Source: Bromus sterilis (taxonomy: Eukaryota; Streptophyta; Magnoliopsida; Poales; Poaceae). Taken from it: DNA of 64,000 nt. Below, piece by piece: positions 22,624-34,781 of this stretch; position 1 is the stretch's first letter, and each line of letters opens with the position of its first letter. Both the position numbers and the translations under genes were made by a program. The stretch lies in the NCBI GenBank assembly GCA_950022295.1, contig OX465601.1:117819501-117883500 (forward strand), written 5' to 3'. The notes under the pieces are model-generated. The model had not been told where the DNA came from, did not search any database, and saw only the letters and a list, made by a program, of their open reading frames with translations.

Positions 22624-25438
22624 TCTTTTTGCTTTATGCCTAGCTTAAAGGTGTAAAAGAAAGCGCTTGTTGGGAGGCAACCCAAGATGTTTTTTACTTC
22701 TGTTTTTAGTGTTCCTGATGATTGTTACTACTGTAGCAACATCATTGTATCTTAATTTTCAAGCTTTGTGCCAAGTTTAGCCTCCGATTGCAAGAAAGTT
22801 CAAAAGTTGTGACATGTTGTCCAGAAAACAGATTCTGTCCTTGGACGAACAAATTAACCTAAAATCACCAGATCATCTTTCTGATCTGAATTTTTTTGAC
22901 AGCGTGCTCCATACAATTGAATTTCGGGCGTCTGTTCTGAGTTTTGTTATTTGAGTTGCAGAAGTATCCCTAAAAAATTATTTACTACCTTCTGGTCTGT
23001 TTTTCACAGATTCTGTCATGTTTTGTCTTTCCCTCTTTTTGCAAACCTTAAGCTTGCCTTTTCTTTGCAAAAACCTTTTGGCAGTCTTAAGAAACAGTAT
23101 CTCTTCAAGATTATCTTTATTTCCAGTAGAGAAAAATTATTTTATTATGGGTACTAACATCGCTAATCAGATTATGATGAGTTATGTATGAAGGGAGTTT
23201 TCAAGTGTGCGAGGGAAGATGATGAAAGAAGATCCGGGAGTGTCAAACGCTCAAGCTTGGGGATGCCCCAATGCATCCCCAATAAATATTCAAGGAGACT
23301 CCAGCGTCTAAGCTTGGGGATGCCCCCGTGCATCCCCTTCTCCATCAACAATCATCAGTTCATCCTCCGTCTCACTGTATTTATATCACTTCATGTGTTA
23401 TGTGTTATGCATGGAGCGTCTCGCTCTTAGGTTTCCTTTTTAGTTTTCTTTAGATTTGTTGGCTGTCCATAACAAGTTAGAACCCAGCTTACTTTGTGTG
23501 GGAGAGAAACACGCTCCACTTCAATCTAGAACACATCATAGGATTTTCATGCTTATCTTTCTTCTGTTGTGTGTTCTTTATCTTTTCGTATTGCTGCCAT
23601 GTTTAGCTCTTAGTTTTCATGTCTATCTTTATCAAGAGTCGTAGCTTTTGTTTAGTTTATTGCTGGAACTCTCTTTAGTTTTCATGTTTATCTTGTTAAG
23701 AGAGTTGGTTGTTGCACTGAGTTGTGTCTTGTCTGGAAGTAGGTAATTGAGGTTGCTATTCAATTGTAGTAGTAACTTGCAATAGTTTTGAGGTATTGTT
23801 GTGAGTAATGTTTGAAATTTTGGTGTCAAGAGCTCTGTCCTATTAGTGATAGGTGTCGTATTTTGGGCACTCTGTGTTTATTTTCAAAAACTACAAAAAC
23901 TAGTTGAGAACTCTAGCTACTAGATGGATCACTAATCTTTGGAGGGATCACATAGTAGAGTACACTCACGTACCATGAGTCGAGGATGCGCAAGGATAAC
24001 CAAACCCCCATACACTCCTCCTTGGGGTACTTGTCTCTTTGTGAACCTCCTTATTAGATTGGGAGTTACCGATAATAAGTGCATGAGTTCTTCGGACTAA
24101 TGTAAGTATTGAAAGTTGACACTTCCACCTCCTTATATTTGCTAGCCTCTTCAGTACCGTGCATTGCCCTCTTCTCACTTCGAGAGTTGGTGTCCACCTC
24201 GCGCGGTGCATCCAAACCCTTGTCATGATACACTCTGTCATCATAAACCTCCTTATATCTTTCCTCAAAATAGTCACCATACCTACCTATCAAGGCATTT
24301 CGATAACCTTTCCGAGATATATTGCCATGCAACATCCACCTTTTAATGACTTCATCTTCATGTCATACATGTTCCTGCTACACTGGTAGAGGCATACATT
24401 TGCATACATCATGATAGCTACATCTTCTTTATGTTGAGTACTTTGTAAAGTGTGAAGATCTTCTATACTTCTTTTAAAATAGAGTGTTGCCCTTAAGTGA
24501 GGAAATGATCCCAAAGAGGATAAAATTAAAAGATCCCAAAGAGGACAAATGAGAGTTAAATAGAAAGAGCCATTGAGGCCACCAAAAAGTACAAAAAGAG
24601 AGAAAAAAGAGAAAACGAAATAAAAAGAGAGAAAGGGGCAACACTACTATTACTTTTGAAAGATCCACACTCGTACTCCCTCTATATCTCGTGCTCCAGA
24701 GAGATGGTCATTTATGCATATAGATATGTGGGTACCTTCACACTATAGAACTTGGCTTGCATATTCCAAGGATGAGCCTCCTCAAATGAGCTCTAGGTCT
24801 TCTTGAGCGAGCAAGTTGGATGCACCCCCACTAGTTCCATCGGAGAGCTTTTCTTAGCTCATATGTGCATCTGTTGCATGGCAATACCTACTCCTCCCAT
24901 CATATCTATCATTTGTCCTTATCGCCTATGATTGTCCTCATTGATGTGAGCCCTTATCAACCTTTTTGTCTTCCTCCTCCACCATATCTCTCTCTTTGCC
25001 ATCCTATGTGTCAACTCTTGTGTTTACGCTCATCTGTTACATGAGTGCTCAAAATATCGAAAGGGAGTGGATGAAATTGACTTGTACCTGGACAGTGGTC
25101 TGGGTACGAGTCAAGATAAGATTCCAAAGAAGACTAACTGTGATACTTTTGTAGATTGAGTTCTCAACAAATACATATTTCTCTCTTGTATTTCCATCTC
25201 CCCCTTCTTGCACGCAAACACAATCTGGAGACATTCGAGTCACGGACAGCAAGAGCTCTTGCACCTTTATTTACTTATGTTGCTTGTTTCAATGCTAATA
25301 TAGACGCTTGCCCGTTATGACTTGAATTTAATTACATACCTTGATTGATTTACTTTCAAAGTTCTTATATCGTTGTTAGCATGTCACCACAGAAGTTATG
25401 CTTGTTATCATTTACCTACTCGAGGACGAGCAGGAATT
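22624..25438 (+). other. Non-coding 3' interior of element A
   Basis: About 2.8 kb without a credible long frame. Landmarks are a GGGAGGCAACCCAA word (22675), two hairpins built on AAGCTTGGGGATGCCC (23253-23337), and a purine-rich tract with GATCCCAAAGAGGA twice (24509-24650). The last ~1.1 kb (24374 onward) is closely repeated in F (62921-63988). Pol genes are absent. Confidence 0.7.
23253..23337 (+). repeat. Two polypurine-tract-like hairpins inside element A
   Basis: AAGCTTGGGGATGCCCCAATGCATCCCC at 23253-23280 is repeated, with small changes, at 23310-23337. Each can fold as GGGGATGC / GCATCCCC. The first 13 bases are the same as the true polypurine tract at 25439. Confidence 0.75.
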
Positions 25439-25452
25439 AAGCTTGGGGATGT
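25439..25452 (+). other. Polypurine tract of element A
   Basis: AAGCTTGGGGATGT directly before the 3' LTR start TGATACGTCC (25453). F shows the same arrangement at 63975-63988. Confidence 0.8.
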
Positions 25453-26567
25453 TGATACGTCCCAAACGTATCTATAGTTTCTTCTTGCTCCATGCAAGTT
25501 TTGTGTGATATTGCTATGATCTATATACACTTTCATACACTTTTGATCATATTTGGACTAACTTATTAACTCAGTGCACCCCAGTGACAGTTCCTGTTTT
25601 CTGCTGTTTTTCTATTCCAGGTTTCCCCCATATTAAAAGTGCTCCAAAAATTCGGGAAAACTCAGATAAAAAACCAGCGTAGAAGAACCTTCCGGAATCA
25701 CCTGGGTGGGGCCAAAGGGCCACAACTAGGGGCCCAGGCACCCTGGTGGCGCGCCCTAGGTCTTGGCCGCGCCAGGGGGGCGCCTAGACCCCTGGTGGCC
25801 CCCTGGCTGCCCCCTTCGCCTATTTATTCTCCGTGAAGGGATTCTTTCGAAGACAGAACCCTTTTTCGCGATCTCGCCTCTGTTCCGCCGCCGCCGCGCT
25901 TCCAAGATCGGGAGCACCAATAGACCTCTTCCCAGCACCCTGTCGGAGGGAGGATTGACCTCCGGAAGCTTCCCCTCCACCATGGATGCTTCCATGATGA
26001 TTCTTGAGTAGTCTTCCTTGGACCATGGGTCCGTGATCAGTAGCTATGTGATGTTCTCCTCCCCTCTTTGTTCTTCATGGATTAGACCTTGTGATCTTCC
26101 CTACATGATCATGGCACATATGTAATTCTTTCTGTTGTTGCTATGCTGAGTTTGCTGGGATATGATGGATTATGAGACTATGTTCAGTTTGTGATAGAGT
26201 AATATATTTGGTTCTTATCTTTTATATTTTTGTTCTTGAGTAATTCTTGCATGTTCTTCGTTGATATTTATTGCTTTGGCCAAGTAGTAGGTAGTGACTC
26301 CAAGAGGGAACGTTATGCTCGATTGTGGGTTCACACCCCCTGTTGACTAGCTTGAGTGACAAAAACATGAGTCTAGGGGATGTGTTGTTGCGACAAGGGG
26401 GAAAACAACGGTGCTTGTAACCGCGGTTGCAAGGATTGTTTACTATTTGCAAAGTTCTTTTAATGCAGTTGTCTATTGCTTTGGTTTACACTTTGGGTGG
26501 GGCTCGCAACTTAATACCAGCGAGATGTTCTGGATAGATATCTCAAGGTGGATGATTAGTAGTAGAT
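25453..26567 (+). repeat. 3' LTR of element A, piece 1
   Basis: Starts TGATACGTCCCAAACGTATC and continues to TAGAT (26563-26567), the left target duplication of Y. A GC-rich leader (25700-25830) and the GAGATATCTATCC-like landmark near 26530 match LTRs B and C. Confidence 0.9.
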
Positions 26568-27556
26568 TGTCACATCCCAACTTTTACTCTCCTGTTAATT
26601 TAGATAACCAAAAATTAGGGCCAACAAAAACCTTGCATGAAATGTTATGTTGTTTGATTCAATGCTTGAAAGTGTGTGAGTTCTTCTTGTAGTAGTAATC
26701 ACGAAAATTGTTGCATGTGCTTAGAAAAGATAGTAGTTGGGCAAGATCATTTCTTCTCCCCACATAATTAGATCATCTTAAGATGATCACATCAAAACAA
26801 ACGTTGATCAAGTCTTATATATTTTATGGGTTATAATTATATTAACAATAATTTTTAAACCCTAAGGCATTAACCTTGTGCTTGATAGAATTAACTTAAA
26901 CAATGATCAATTAAATTAATCAACTACATAAAATCATAATAAGATGTATGCATCATCATCATAGCTCATCTAATATATATAAAAAAACAAGCATTAAATT
27001 TTCCAATAATTTTTTTTGTAAGAATTTCAACAAACACCTAGGGTGCAATTTCTGCAATAATTTGGGATTTATTTGTAAAAAATATATGAAAACTAGCCTA
27101 ACCACCCCCCCTAATCTCTCAACTTCCCTAATCCCCCTCCCCCACGTTGAGAGATTTTCTCTCACGTTCTCTACCTCTCCCTCCCACGGTTCTCTCTCTC
27201 CCTTGGACGCCCTCTTTCGCTCTCAACCCATCCCCACATGGCATCCAAATTGCGTACGCCTGCGAGGAGCCGACGCCCCGGATCGATGGCGTGGCCTAGC
27301 CCGATCCCGTACCCCCAATCCTCCCCTGCAACGTAGCCGGCGACAAAAGCCCCGGAGTATACTCGCCTGTGCCTCTCGCGCTCACCCACCGTCTCTCTCC
27401 TCCAGTCTCCGGCGAGGCCACGGATCGCGTTATTTTCGTGCGTTGTGTCTCACCGTTCGATCCCCACGTACGCCTGATCCAGTCCGTGCTCTCGCCCAGC
27501 CACTTCCCACGCTCGAGCCCTCGCTAGTTTCCCGCCAAGAGCACTTCTCACCGCGC

Positions 27557-27565
27557 CTATATAAG
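27557..27565 (+). promoter_or_regulatory. Probable TATA box in Y 5' LTR
   Basis: CTATATAAG after CACCGCGC and before a C-rich leader. It is conserved in the 3' LTR at 44692-44700. Confidence 0.6.
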
Positions 27566-29620
27566 GAGGCCTCGCCCCAACCTCTCCACTCCACACCCAG
27601 CTCACCCTCCCCTTAGCCCCACTGCTCCAGCGCCACTCGCTACCCCCACCTCGAGTAGAAGAAGCAGAGAAGGAGACGAGAGAGGAGGAAGGGAAGGAAG
27701 CAGCGGGAAGAGGCGAAAGAGGAAGGACGAGGTGGCCGCGCCGCGGCGTCCAGGAGGCCGAGGAGGCCCGCCCCGGCGCCGGGGGAGCCAGAGGGACCCC
27801 GGCGAGCTCCCTCAAAGCCGAAGTCGTCTGCCTCGAGCCGCTACCTCGCCGTCCACGCCGGTGTGCGTCTCCGTTCCAGCCATCCGAGGGCAAAAATGGA
27901 ACCCCCTCGTCTTCCCGGAGCTCCGCCACCGCTCCCCTCGACAGCCGCCGCCGGTAAGGCCTCTGGTGAGCTGCGCCCCTCCCCTGGTCGCCATGCCCGA
28001 GCAAGCCCCGCTCATTACCGAGCTCGCTAGGGAAGACGAGCCCTGGCCGTCCGATCCCACGAGATCTAACGGGCCAGGCTTCCCCATACCCCTTCGCCTA
28101 AAAAAACAAAGACCCCAGCCGCTGCGCTGTACTCGGGCTCGGCCCACTGAACAAAAATAAACGCGCCCCTGGGTGAGAGATAGCCCTGGGCTGGCTTGTT
28201 TCTATTTTTCTTTTCTTTTATTAAATCGGCAGGACAGAAATACTTTTAGAAAAATAAATATAAGTCCAAAAATCATAAAAAAATTGTTTACTGTTTGTAA
28301 ATTTGTGATTTAGTGTTTTGCATGTTTATAATTTTGATTTGATTAATTAATTTGTTTGGTATTTTATTATTATTTTTGATTGCTAGATTAATTTCCACAC
28401 AAAAATAATATGTTAGTGATATTAATTTGATTGCACTTTATTAAAATTGTCTTTGATTAGTACCTAATTGTGGTATAAATCATGAATTAAAATAATATAA
28501 ATAAAAATAATACTAAAAGTACCTATTAAATCCATAGGAGAATTGTTTAAGTTTTTTATCACTTAAATAAAAATGTTGACCTCATCCTATGCCACTCTTG
28601 TTATTAATTTTGTTGTTACCTTGATTGTTATGCTGCTTGCTTGAAAAAAAACATGTTAAGATAAACTCTATAAAAATTGCTACACCATTTTCTTTGTCCT
28701 TGAGTTGATAGTGTTGTGATGATATGCTACGAGTGACTTTTGCTTGTAAGTTTTGTATGATTGTCGTGGTTGTAATTGTGTGTTTATTTTTCCGCAACGC
28801 GTAGACAAGGCGCTTGACGTTGCAGGTGAAGACTCCTCCCAAGCTGTCGAAGAAGCCATAACAGCGGACACCGCCGAGGAAGGCAAGCCATCTCCAAAAA
28901 CTCAACCCATGTCCTATGTTTTAAACTTTTAATTTCTTTGTATCATGTTATCTATCATTACTATGTTAGTTATATCATGAGGGATGGGAATTATGTTAGT
29001 TGTAATAGGTGAAACCACCACACCCTCTCCAACCTACCCATGGGTCATAACAAACATTACCAACCCGATGATGTTGATGTCTCATCAAGACTGTAGTTAG
29101 CCAACATAGGGTAGTAATTAACAACTTAAGATGGTGATCATGCAACACCTTGATGATGATGGCATAGGTTGTGATGGCCAGGACTTGTAATTGTGGCATA
29201 CATCTGAGGATGTGATAACCAAGGTGATGATAAAATATGGCAACACAAGCAAAGACTCAAAGGAATATCTAGGGCTGAAGTGCCGCTAAAACCTAGCCTT
29301 ACAGTACAACCACATGCTATATGGGCGCTGGCTGGGTTACTTTGTTAGTTCACCCTTATTGATGTCATTGTCGTACCGCAGAAGGGATAGCCGCCTTGCG
29401 AGGGGTATCCTCGGCACAAAAGGGGGATTCGGACTGTGAACAGAGGTTCCTTCCGCGTTGAAACCTAGTGGGCATGACAATGTAAGTGTGATCTAATGAA
29501 GGATCTTGTCACAATCCCCCTGCCGGTATACCAAAGTGTGTACTACGCCAGCGGCCATTGGTGGCAACGATGCGGGATTGTGTCGTGTGGGTAAAGTGTA
29601 CAACCTCTGCAGAGTGAAAA

Positions 29621-29943
29621 CTATTCGAATAGCCGGAGTCCACGGTCATGGACAACTAGTGAGGCCACACCAAGCTAAGACCTGAACTTTGAGCAAACTT
29701 TGGTTATGGTTAATGATGAAAGGTTAATGATGAATATGTAAGGGATAAAAAAGGGATGATGATCTAACCTGACCTAGTAATGGTTTAAACTTGATCAAGA
29801 TAAGTGAACATATACCTATTAATAATCTGGTGTAGACGGGTTTTTCCTCCAAATGAACCACCCATAAAGCTCTCCTACTATTTTATCATGTAAAGTTTTT
29901 GTTCTTTTCTTTGAGATGGTTTGCGAGTACTTTGTATGTACTC
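29621..29943 (+). promoter_or_regulatory. Shared hairpin pair (motifs 1 and 2) in Y LTR
   Basis: Motif 1 (29621-29653) has TATTCGAATA then GTCCA-CGGTCA-TGGAC, with CTGCAG about 13 bp upstream. Motif 2 (29925-29943) is GAGTAC-TTTGTAT-GTACTC, about 330 bp before the LTR end. The 3' LTR has both at 46805-46837 and 47109-47127. Confidence 0.6.
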
Positions 29944-30276
29944 ACGGCTTTGTCCCTGGTTATTCAAACGTCCGGGCTTGGAGGAGCAGGTATTTGACGG
30001 TGATGCGACTGACAATTACTAGGACGTGCTATGCTCTAGATTTTCATATTTGTTATGCCCCACTGCTTTGCTAGGAGTATTTTGATAATTCCGCTACATT
30101 TCTGCCCGATGAGGCAGTGTAAGACTATGTGTTGTAAGACTATGTTGTTCGGTATGTTGAATGAACATGTGATCTGTATTATCTGTCGAGTTGCACGTCA
30201 TGTGTCACTGATCATGGGAACATGACGGGTGCGCAGCTGGCCGCTCCGGGTATATAATCCGGGGTGCCCACAGACT

Positions 30277-30289
30277 TGGTATCAGAGCC
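30277..30289 (+). other. Primer binding site (tRNA-iMet) of element Y
   Basis: TGGTATCAGAGCC begins 4 bp after the 5' LTR and is the standard complement of initiator tRNA-Met. Confidence 0.9.
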
Positions 30290-30595
30290 TCTGTTCAGAA
30301 TGTAGCAGCCTAGTTAGCATGGACGTTAGTTAGTGATATTTTGTTTTTAAAAAAATCTCTTATAGCTCTTACCCCTTTCAAAATGTTTTAAATCAAGTGA
30401 GAACGAAGATTAAGAGGGAGTGGTGTCCCGAAACAGCTGAGAATTATTGGAAGTTTTCCTTTAGTTTCCCCTATCTGAATGCTTGATCTTATGCTTGTTT
30501 GATTTTCCCCGTTTAGTCTTAAGTTAGAGTGACCCTACCCCCACTTAGGATGACACTAACCCGTGCACTGTTATCTTACGCAACACCACTTCAGG

Positions 30596-33500
30596 ATGCC
30601 GAGGCACATCCGAGCTCACCCACGTGGATCCGGTAATGCACCACCACCCACACCTGACCCAAACATGGCGCAAGTTGTGCGCTTGTTAATGGAGGAGCGA
30701 CAAGTTGCTCGCGTACAACTCCAAGCTGTCCGGGAGGAACTCCAAGCTGCCCGAGAAGAGCGCCAAGCTAATGTCGTAGCACTCCAGCAGATAGTCTGAA
30801 CTGCCGCAAGTAGCACCAACCCAGGGAGAGTGAATGAGGAGCCCAAATCCAAGCTCCGAGACTTCCAGAAAACCAATTCACCCGTGTTCTCCCAGTCAAA
30901 GGAGCCTCTCGATGCTGCAGATTGGCTCAACACCATCGAGAATGTCCTAGAAGTGGCAGGAGTTGGAGACAATGAGAAGGTTATCTATGCCACTCACTAC
31001 CTCGCCGGCACCGCAAGGAGCTGGTGGGAAGGAGTACGTGCCTGTTTGTCCGAAGGGCTAGTTCTTAACTGGGAGCAGTTCAAGGAGAAGTTTGAAAAGG
31101 CGCACATTCCCTCTGCTTTGATTGAGAGGAAGAAATATGAGTTCTGCCACCTCAAGCAAGGAGGAACGACGGTGGTCGCTTATCTCAACAAGTTCACTAA
31201 GCTGTCGAGGTATGCCCCCGAGGAGGTGGACACTGAAGAGAAGAGGAAGGACCGCTTTCTCGATGGCCTTGATGATGAGCTGCAGTGTGTGCTTGTCGCC
31301 ATACAGTTCCAAGACATGGAAGCTTTGGCCAACGCCGCCATCTTGGTGGAAGACAAGAGAAGCATTGTCGCTGAGAATCGCAAGCGTCATATGATACAGC
31401 AAAGAGGATGCACTAACCCCAGACTACGCCCAACCCAGCCAGCTAGACTTGCACCACCGCCGCAGAGAAACCTCTACTCTGCGCCGCACCCCAACTGCCC
31501 CTTCAAGAAGAACCTTGATCCACATTCCAATACGTCAGCACCAACACCAGTCCGAGGAGCCACTACCAAGAGCAATGCCCCACACAGATCTGCCAAGACC
31601 ACCAACGGTCGTCTGAACCATGTGAATGCCAAGGAAGCCCAGGAAGCTCCGGATGTTGTTCTTGGAACATTCCTTGTTAACTCGGTTCCTGCAAGAGTTC
31701 TGTTTGATTCTGGTGCATCCCATTCATTTGTGACGAAACCCTTTGTGGGAAGAAGTAAGATGGAACCCAAGCAGATGAGGAAGCCCATGATAGTGCAAAT
31801 TCCTGGATCCAAAACCAGGGTAGCATTGTCTTTCCCTAAGGGTCCAGTGGAAATCCATGGTGTAGTGTTTCCAGCCGATCTGATTGTGTTGGGAACTGAA
31901 GGGATAGATGTGATAATCGGTATGAATTGGATGTCCAAGTATCAGGGAAAGATAGACTGCACCAAGAAGTCGGTCAACTTAACTAGTGATGAAGGAGTTC
32001 AAGTGGAGTATGTCGCCAAGCCAGCAGAACACCAATCCTTTTGTCACCCGAGTGTCTCTGGACCATCACTTGAGCAAGTGCACATAGTTTGTGAATTCCC
32101 GGACGTCTTCCCGGAGGAGTTACCCGGTATGCCTCCTGATCGGGATATCGAGTTCATCATTGAGTTAGTGCCTGGCACAGCCCCAATAGCCCAGAGACCC
32201 TACAGGATGAATGCCGAGGAGTTATTGGAGTTGAAGAAGCAGTTGAATGATATGCTCCAGAAGGGACTGATTCGGCCCAGTGCTTCACCCTGGGGTTCGC
32301 CATTTCTTTTTGTGGATAAGCGGGATGGTACCATACGCATGTGTGTGGACTACCGAAAGCTAAATGAGGTGACCATCAAGAACAAGTATCCGCTCCCCAA
32401 GATTGAGGATCTGTTCGACCAGTTGAACGGAGCCCGAGTCTTCTCCAAGATTGATCTGAGGACCAGATATCACCAGTTGAAGGTCCGAGAGTCGGACATT
32501 CCCAAGACAGCCTTCACGACTCGATATGGTCTGTTCGAGTACACTATGATGTCATTCGGACTTACCAATGCCCCTGACTATTTCATGAACCTCATGAACA
32601 AGATCTTCATGAAGTACCTTGATAAGTTTGTTGTGGTCTTCATTGATGATATCCTGATATACTCCAAGACGGAGGAAGAGCATGCCGAGCATCTGCGCTT
32701 AGTCTTTGAGACTCTGCGAGAGCACCATCTGTACGCCGAGTTCAGCAAGTGCGAATTCTGGCTGAAGGAAGTCGGATTTTTGGGTCATGTATTGTCAGAA
32801 GGAGGAATATCCGTCGACCTAGCCAAGATTCAGTCTATCATGGAATGGACAGCACCGACAAACCAAACGGAAGTCAGAGGATTCCTTGGATTAGCGGGAT
32901 ATTACCGCAAGTTTGTGGAAGGATTCTCGATCATTGCCCGTCCTATGACTCAGCTGTTGAAGAAGGACAAGAAGTTTGAGTGGACAGAGAAGTGTGAAGC
33001 CAGTTTCATAGAGTTGAAGAGGAGATTGCTATCTGCTCCAATTTTGACGATGCCTGGCCTGACCAAGAGCTTTGATGTGTACTGTGATGCATCAAATATT
33101 GGATTGGGTTGTGTCCTGATGCAGGTCGGCAAGGTCATTGAGTATTTTTCCAGGCAGTTTAGGCCGCATGAGGTGAAATACCCCACGCATGACTTGGAGC
33201 TAGCCGCAGTTATGCTTGCTCTTAAGAGATGGCGCCATTGCCTTATGGGTCATCGATGTGACATATACACAGACCACAAGAGCCTGAAGTATATATTCAC
33301 ACAGAAGGAGTTGAACATGAGGCAAAGGAGATGGATCGAGTTGATCAGGGACTACGATCTTGAAATACACTACCACCCTGCACACTTAATGCGATGATCA
33401 GAGAGGAGAAGCCAGCTCTGCACGAGGAGTTCGAGAAGCTGGGTTTGGAGCTTCTTACTCCCGGCTTTCTTGCTCACCTCGAGATGACTCCGACTCTGTT

Positions 33501-34781
33501 TCATCAGATCAAGGAGGCACAAAAAGGACATGAGAGCATTGAAGGAATCAAGAAGAAGATACCCTTAGGCAAGGCCCCAAAGTTGACAACAGATGATGAA
33601 GGAGTGTTTTGGTTTGATGGTCGTTTGTGTGTGCCAAATGTGGAGGAGCTGAAGGACCTGATCCTGAAGCAAGCTCATGACACACCTTATTCTATCCACC
33701 CCAGAGGGACTAAGATGTATCAAGACCTGAAGGATCTGTTCTGGTGGCACGGTATGAAGCGTGAGATTTCATGCTATGTTGCCAAGTGCGACATCTGTCA
33801 GAGGGTGAAAGCAGAACATCAGAGACCCGTAGGATTGCTGCAACCACTCCGAGTTCCCGAGTGGAAGTGGGAACAGATAGGCATGGACTTCATCACAGGA
33901 CTACCGAGGTCAAGCAAGGGACATGACTCTATCTGGGTCATTGTCAATCGACTCACCAAGGTAGCACACTTCATTCCAGTGCGAACCACCTATCAAGGAG
34001 ATCAGATGGTAGACTTGTACAAGTCGAGGATCATATGTCTGCACGGAGAGATTGTGTCCGACCGACGTACCCAGTTTACCTCTCCATTCTGGAAGCAAGT
34101 TCAGGAGGTACTAGGCACCAAGCTCACATTCAGCACAGCCTATCACCCGCAAACTGGAGGCCAGACCGAGAGAGTGAACCAGATACTGGAGGATATGCTC
34201 CGCGCATGTGCTCTAGCCTATGGTTCCAAGTGGGAGGACTTCTTGTCTTATGCAGAATTCTCCTACAACAATAGCTATCAGTCAAGTTTGCAGATGGCCC
34301 CATTTGAAGCCCTATACGGACGGAAGTGTCGCATGCCCCTAAACTAGTCTCAGACCGGAGAAGGGAAGATTTTTGGACCAGATGTTTTGAAGGAGGCAGA
34401 AGAGCAAGTCTAGTTGATTCGTGAGCGTCTTAAGACCGCTCAGTCTCGTCAGAAGAGTTATGCCGATTCTAAGCGCCGCAATATGACTATCAATCCCGGA
34501 AATTTTGTGTACCTGCGAGTTACCCCTCTCAAGGGAATGCAGCGATTCCATGTGAAGGGAAAGCTAGCGCCAAGATATATTGGCCCATTCAAGGTTCTAG
34601 CCCGACGAGGAGAAGTTGCTTATCAGCTAGGGTTGCCCCCAGAGTTGTCCGATGTACACGATGTTTTCCACGTGTCGCAGCTTCGGAAGTGTCTGGAAGT
34701 GCCAAACAAGCCAGAGGTGTTCAAGAACATCGATCACCGAACGGTGGATATCAACCAGGATCTCACATACCCTAAAGTACA
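30596..34781 (+). pseudogene. gag-pol: gag-pol of element Y, main part
   Basis: ATG 30596 (MPRHIRAHPRG). A coiled-coil-like Glu/Arg/Gln stretch comes first, then TGA at 30797. The same frame continues with a retrotransposon gag domain (LDAADWLNTIENVLEVAG, ARSWWEGV), protease (VLFDSGASHSFV, about 31700), RT (SKIDLRTRYHQLKV, FIDDILIYSK near 32640) and RNase H (VYCDASNIGLGC, YTDHKSLKYIFTQ). The RNase H end is lost in a small deletion/frameshift near 33390. Integrase then reads in another frame: the HHCC region (33680-33810), D in GMDFITG, D in VSDRRTQF and E in TERVNQ; a few residues before VSDR appear missing. TAG stops at 34345 and 34411 follow. No CCHC zinc knuckle is seen between gag and protease. 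The frame is cut at 34781 by X. Confidence 0.9.

Larger units (their letters stand above)
26568..30272 (+). repeat. 5' LTR of element Y (3705 bp)
   Basis: Begins TGTCACATCCCAACTTTTAC and ends ATCCGGGGTGCCCACA. It carries a TATA box (27557), a C-rich then GA-rich leader (27480-27740), a GC-rich segment to about 28160, A/T-rich DNA (28200-28560) and the two shared hairpin motifs (29621-29653, 29925-29943). Confidence 0.92.

Noticed and set aside
26948..28160. Long frames on both strands at the start of the Y LTR (also 44200-45320)
   Set aside because: Located around the TATA box and C-rich leader, not conserved in frame between the two LTRs.
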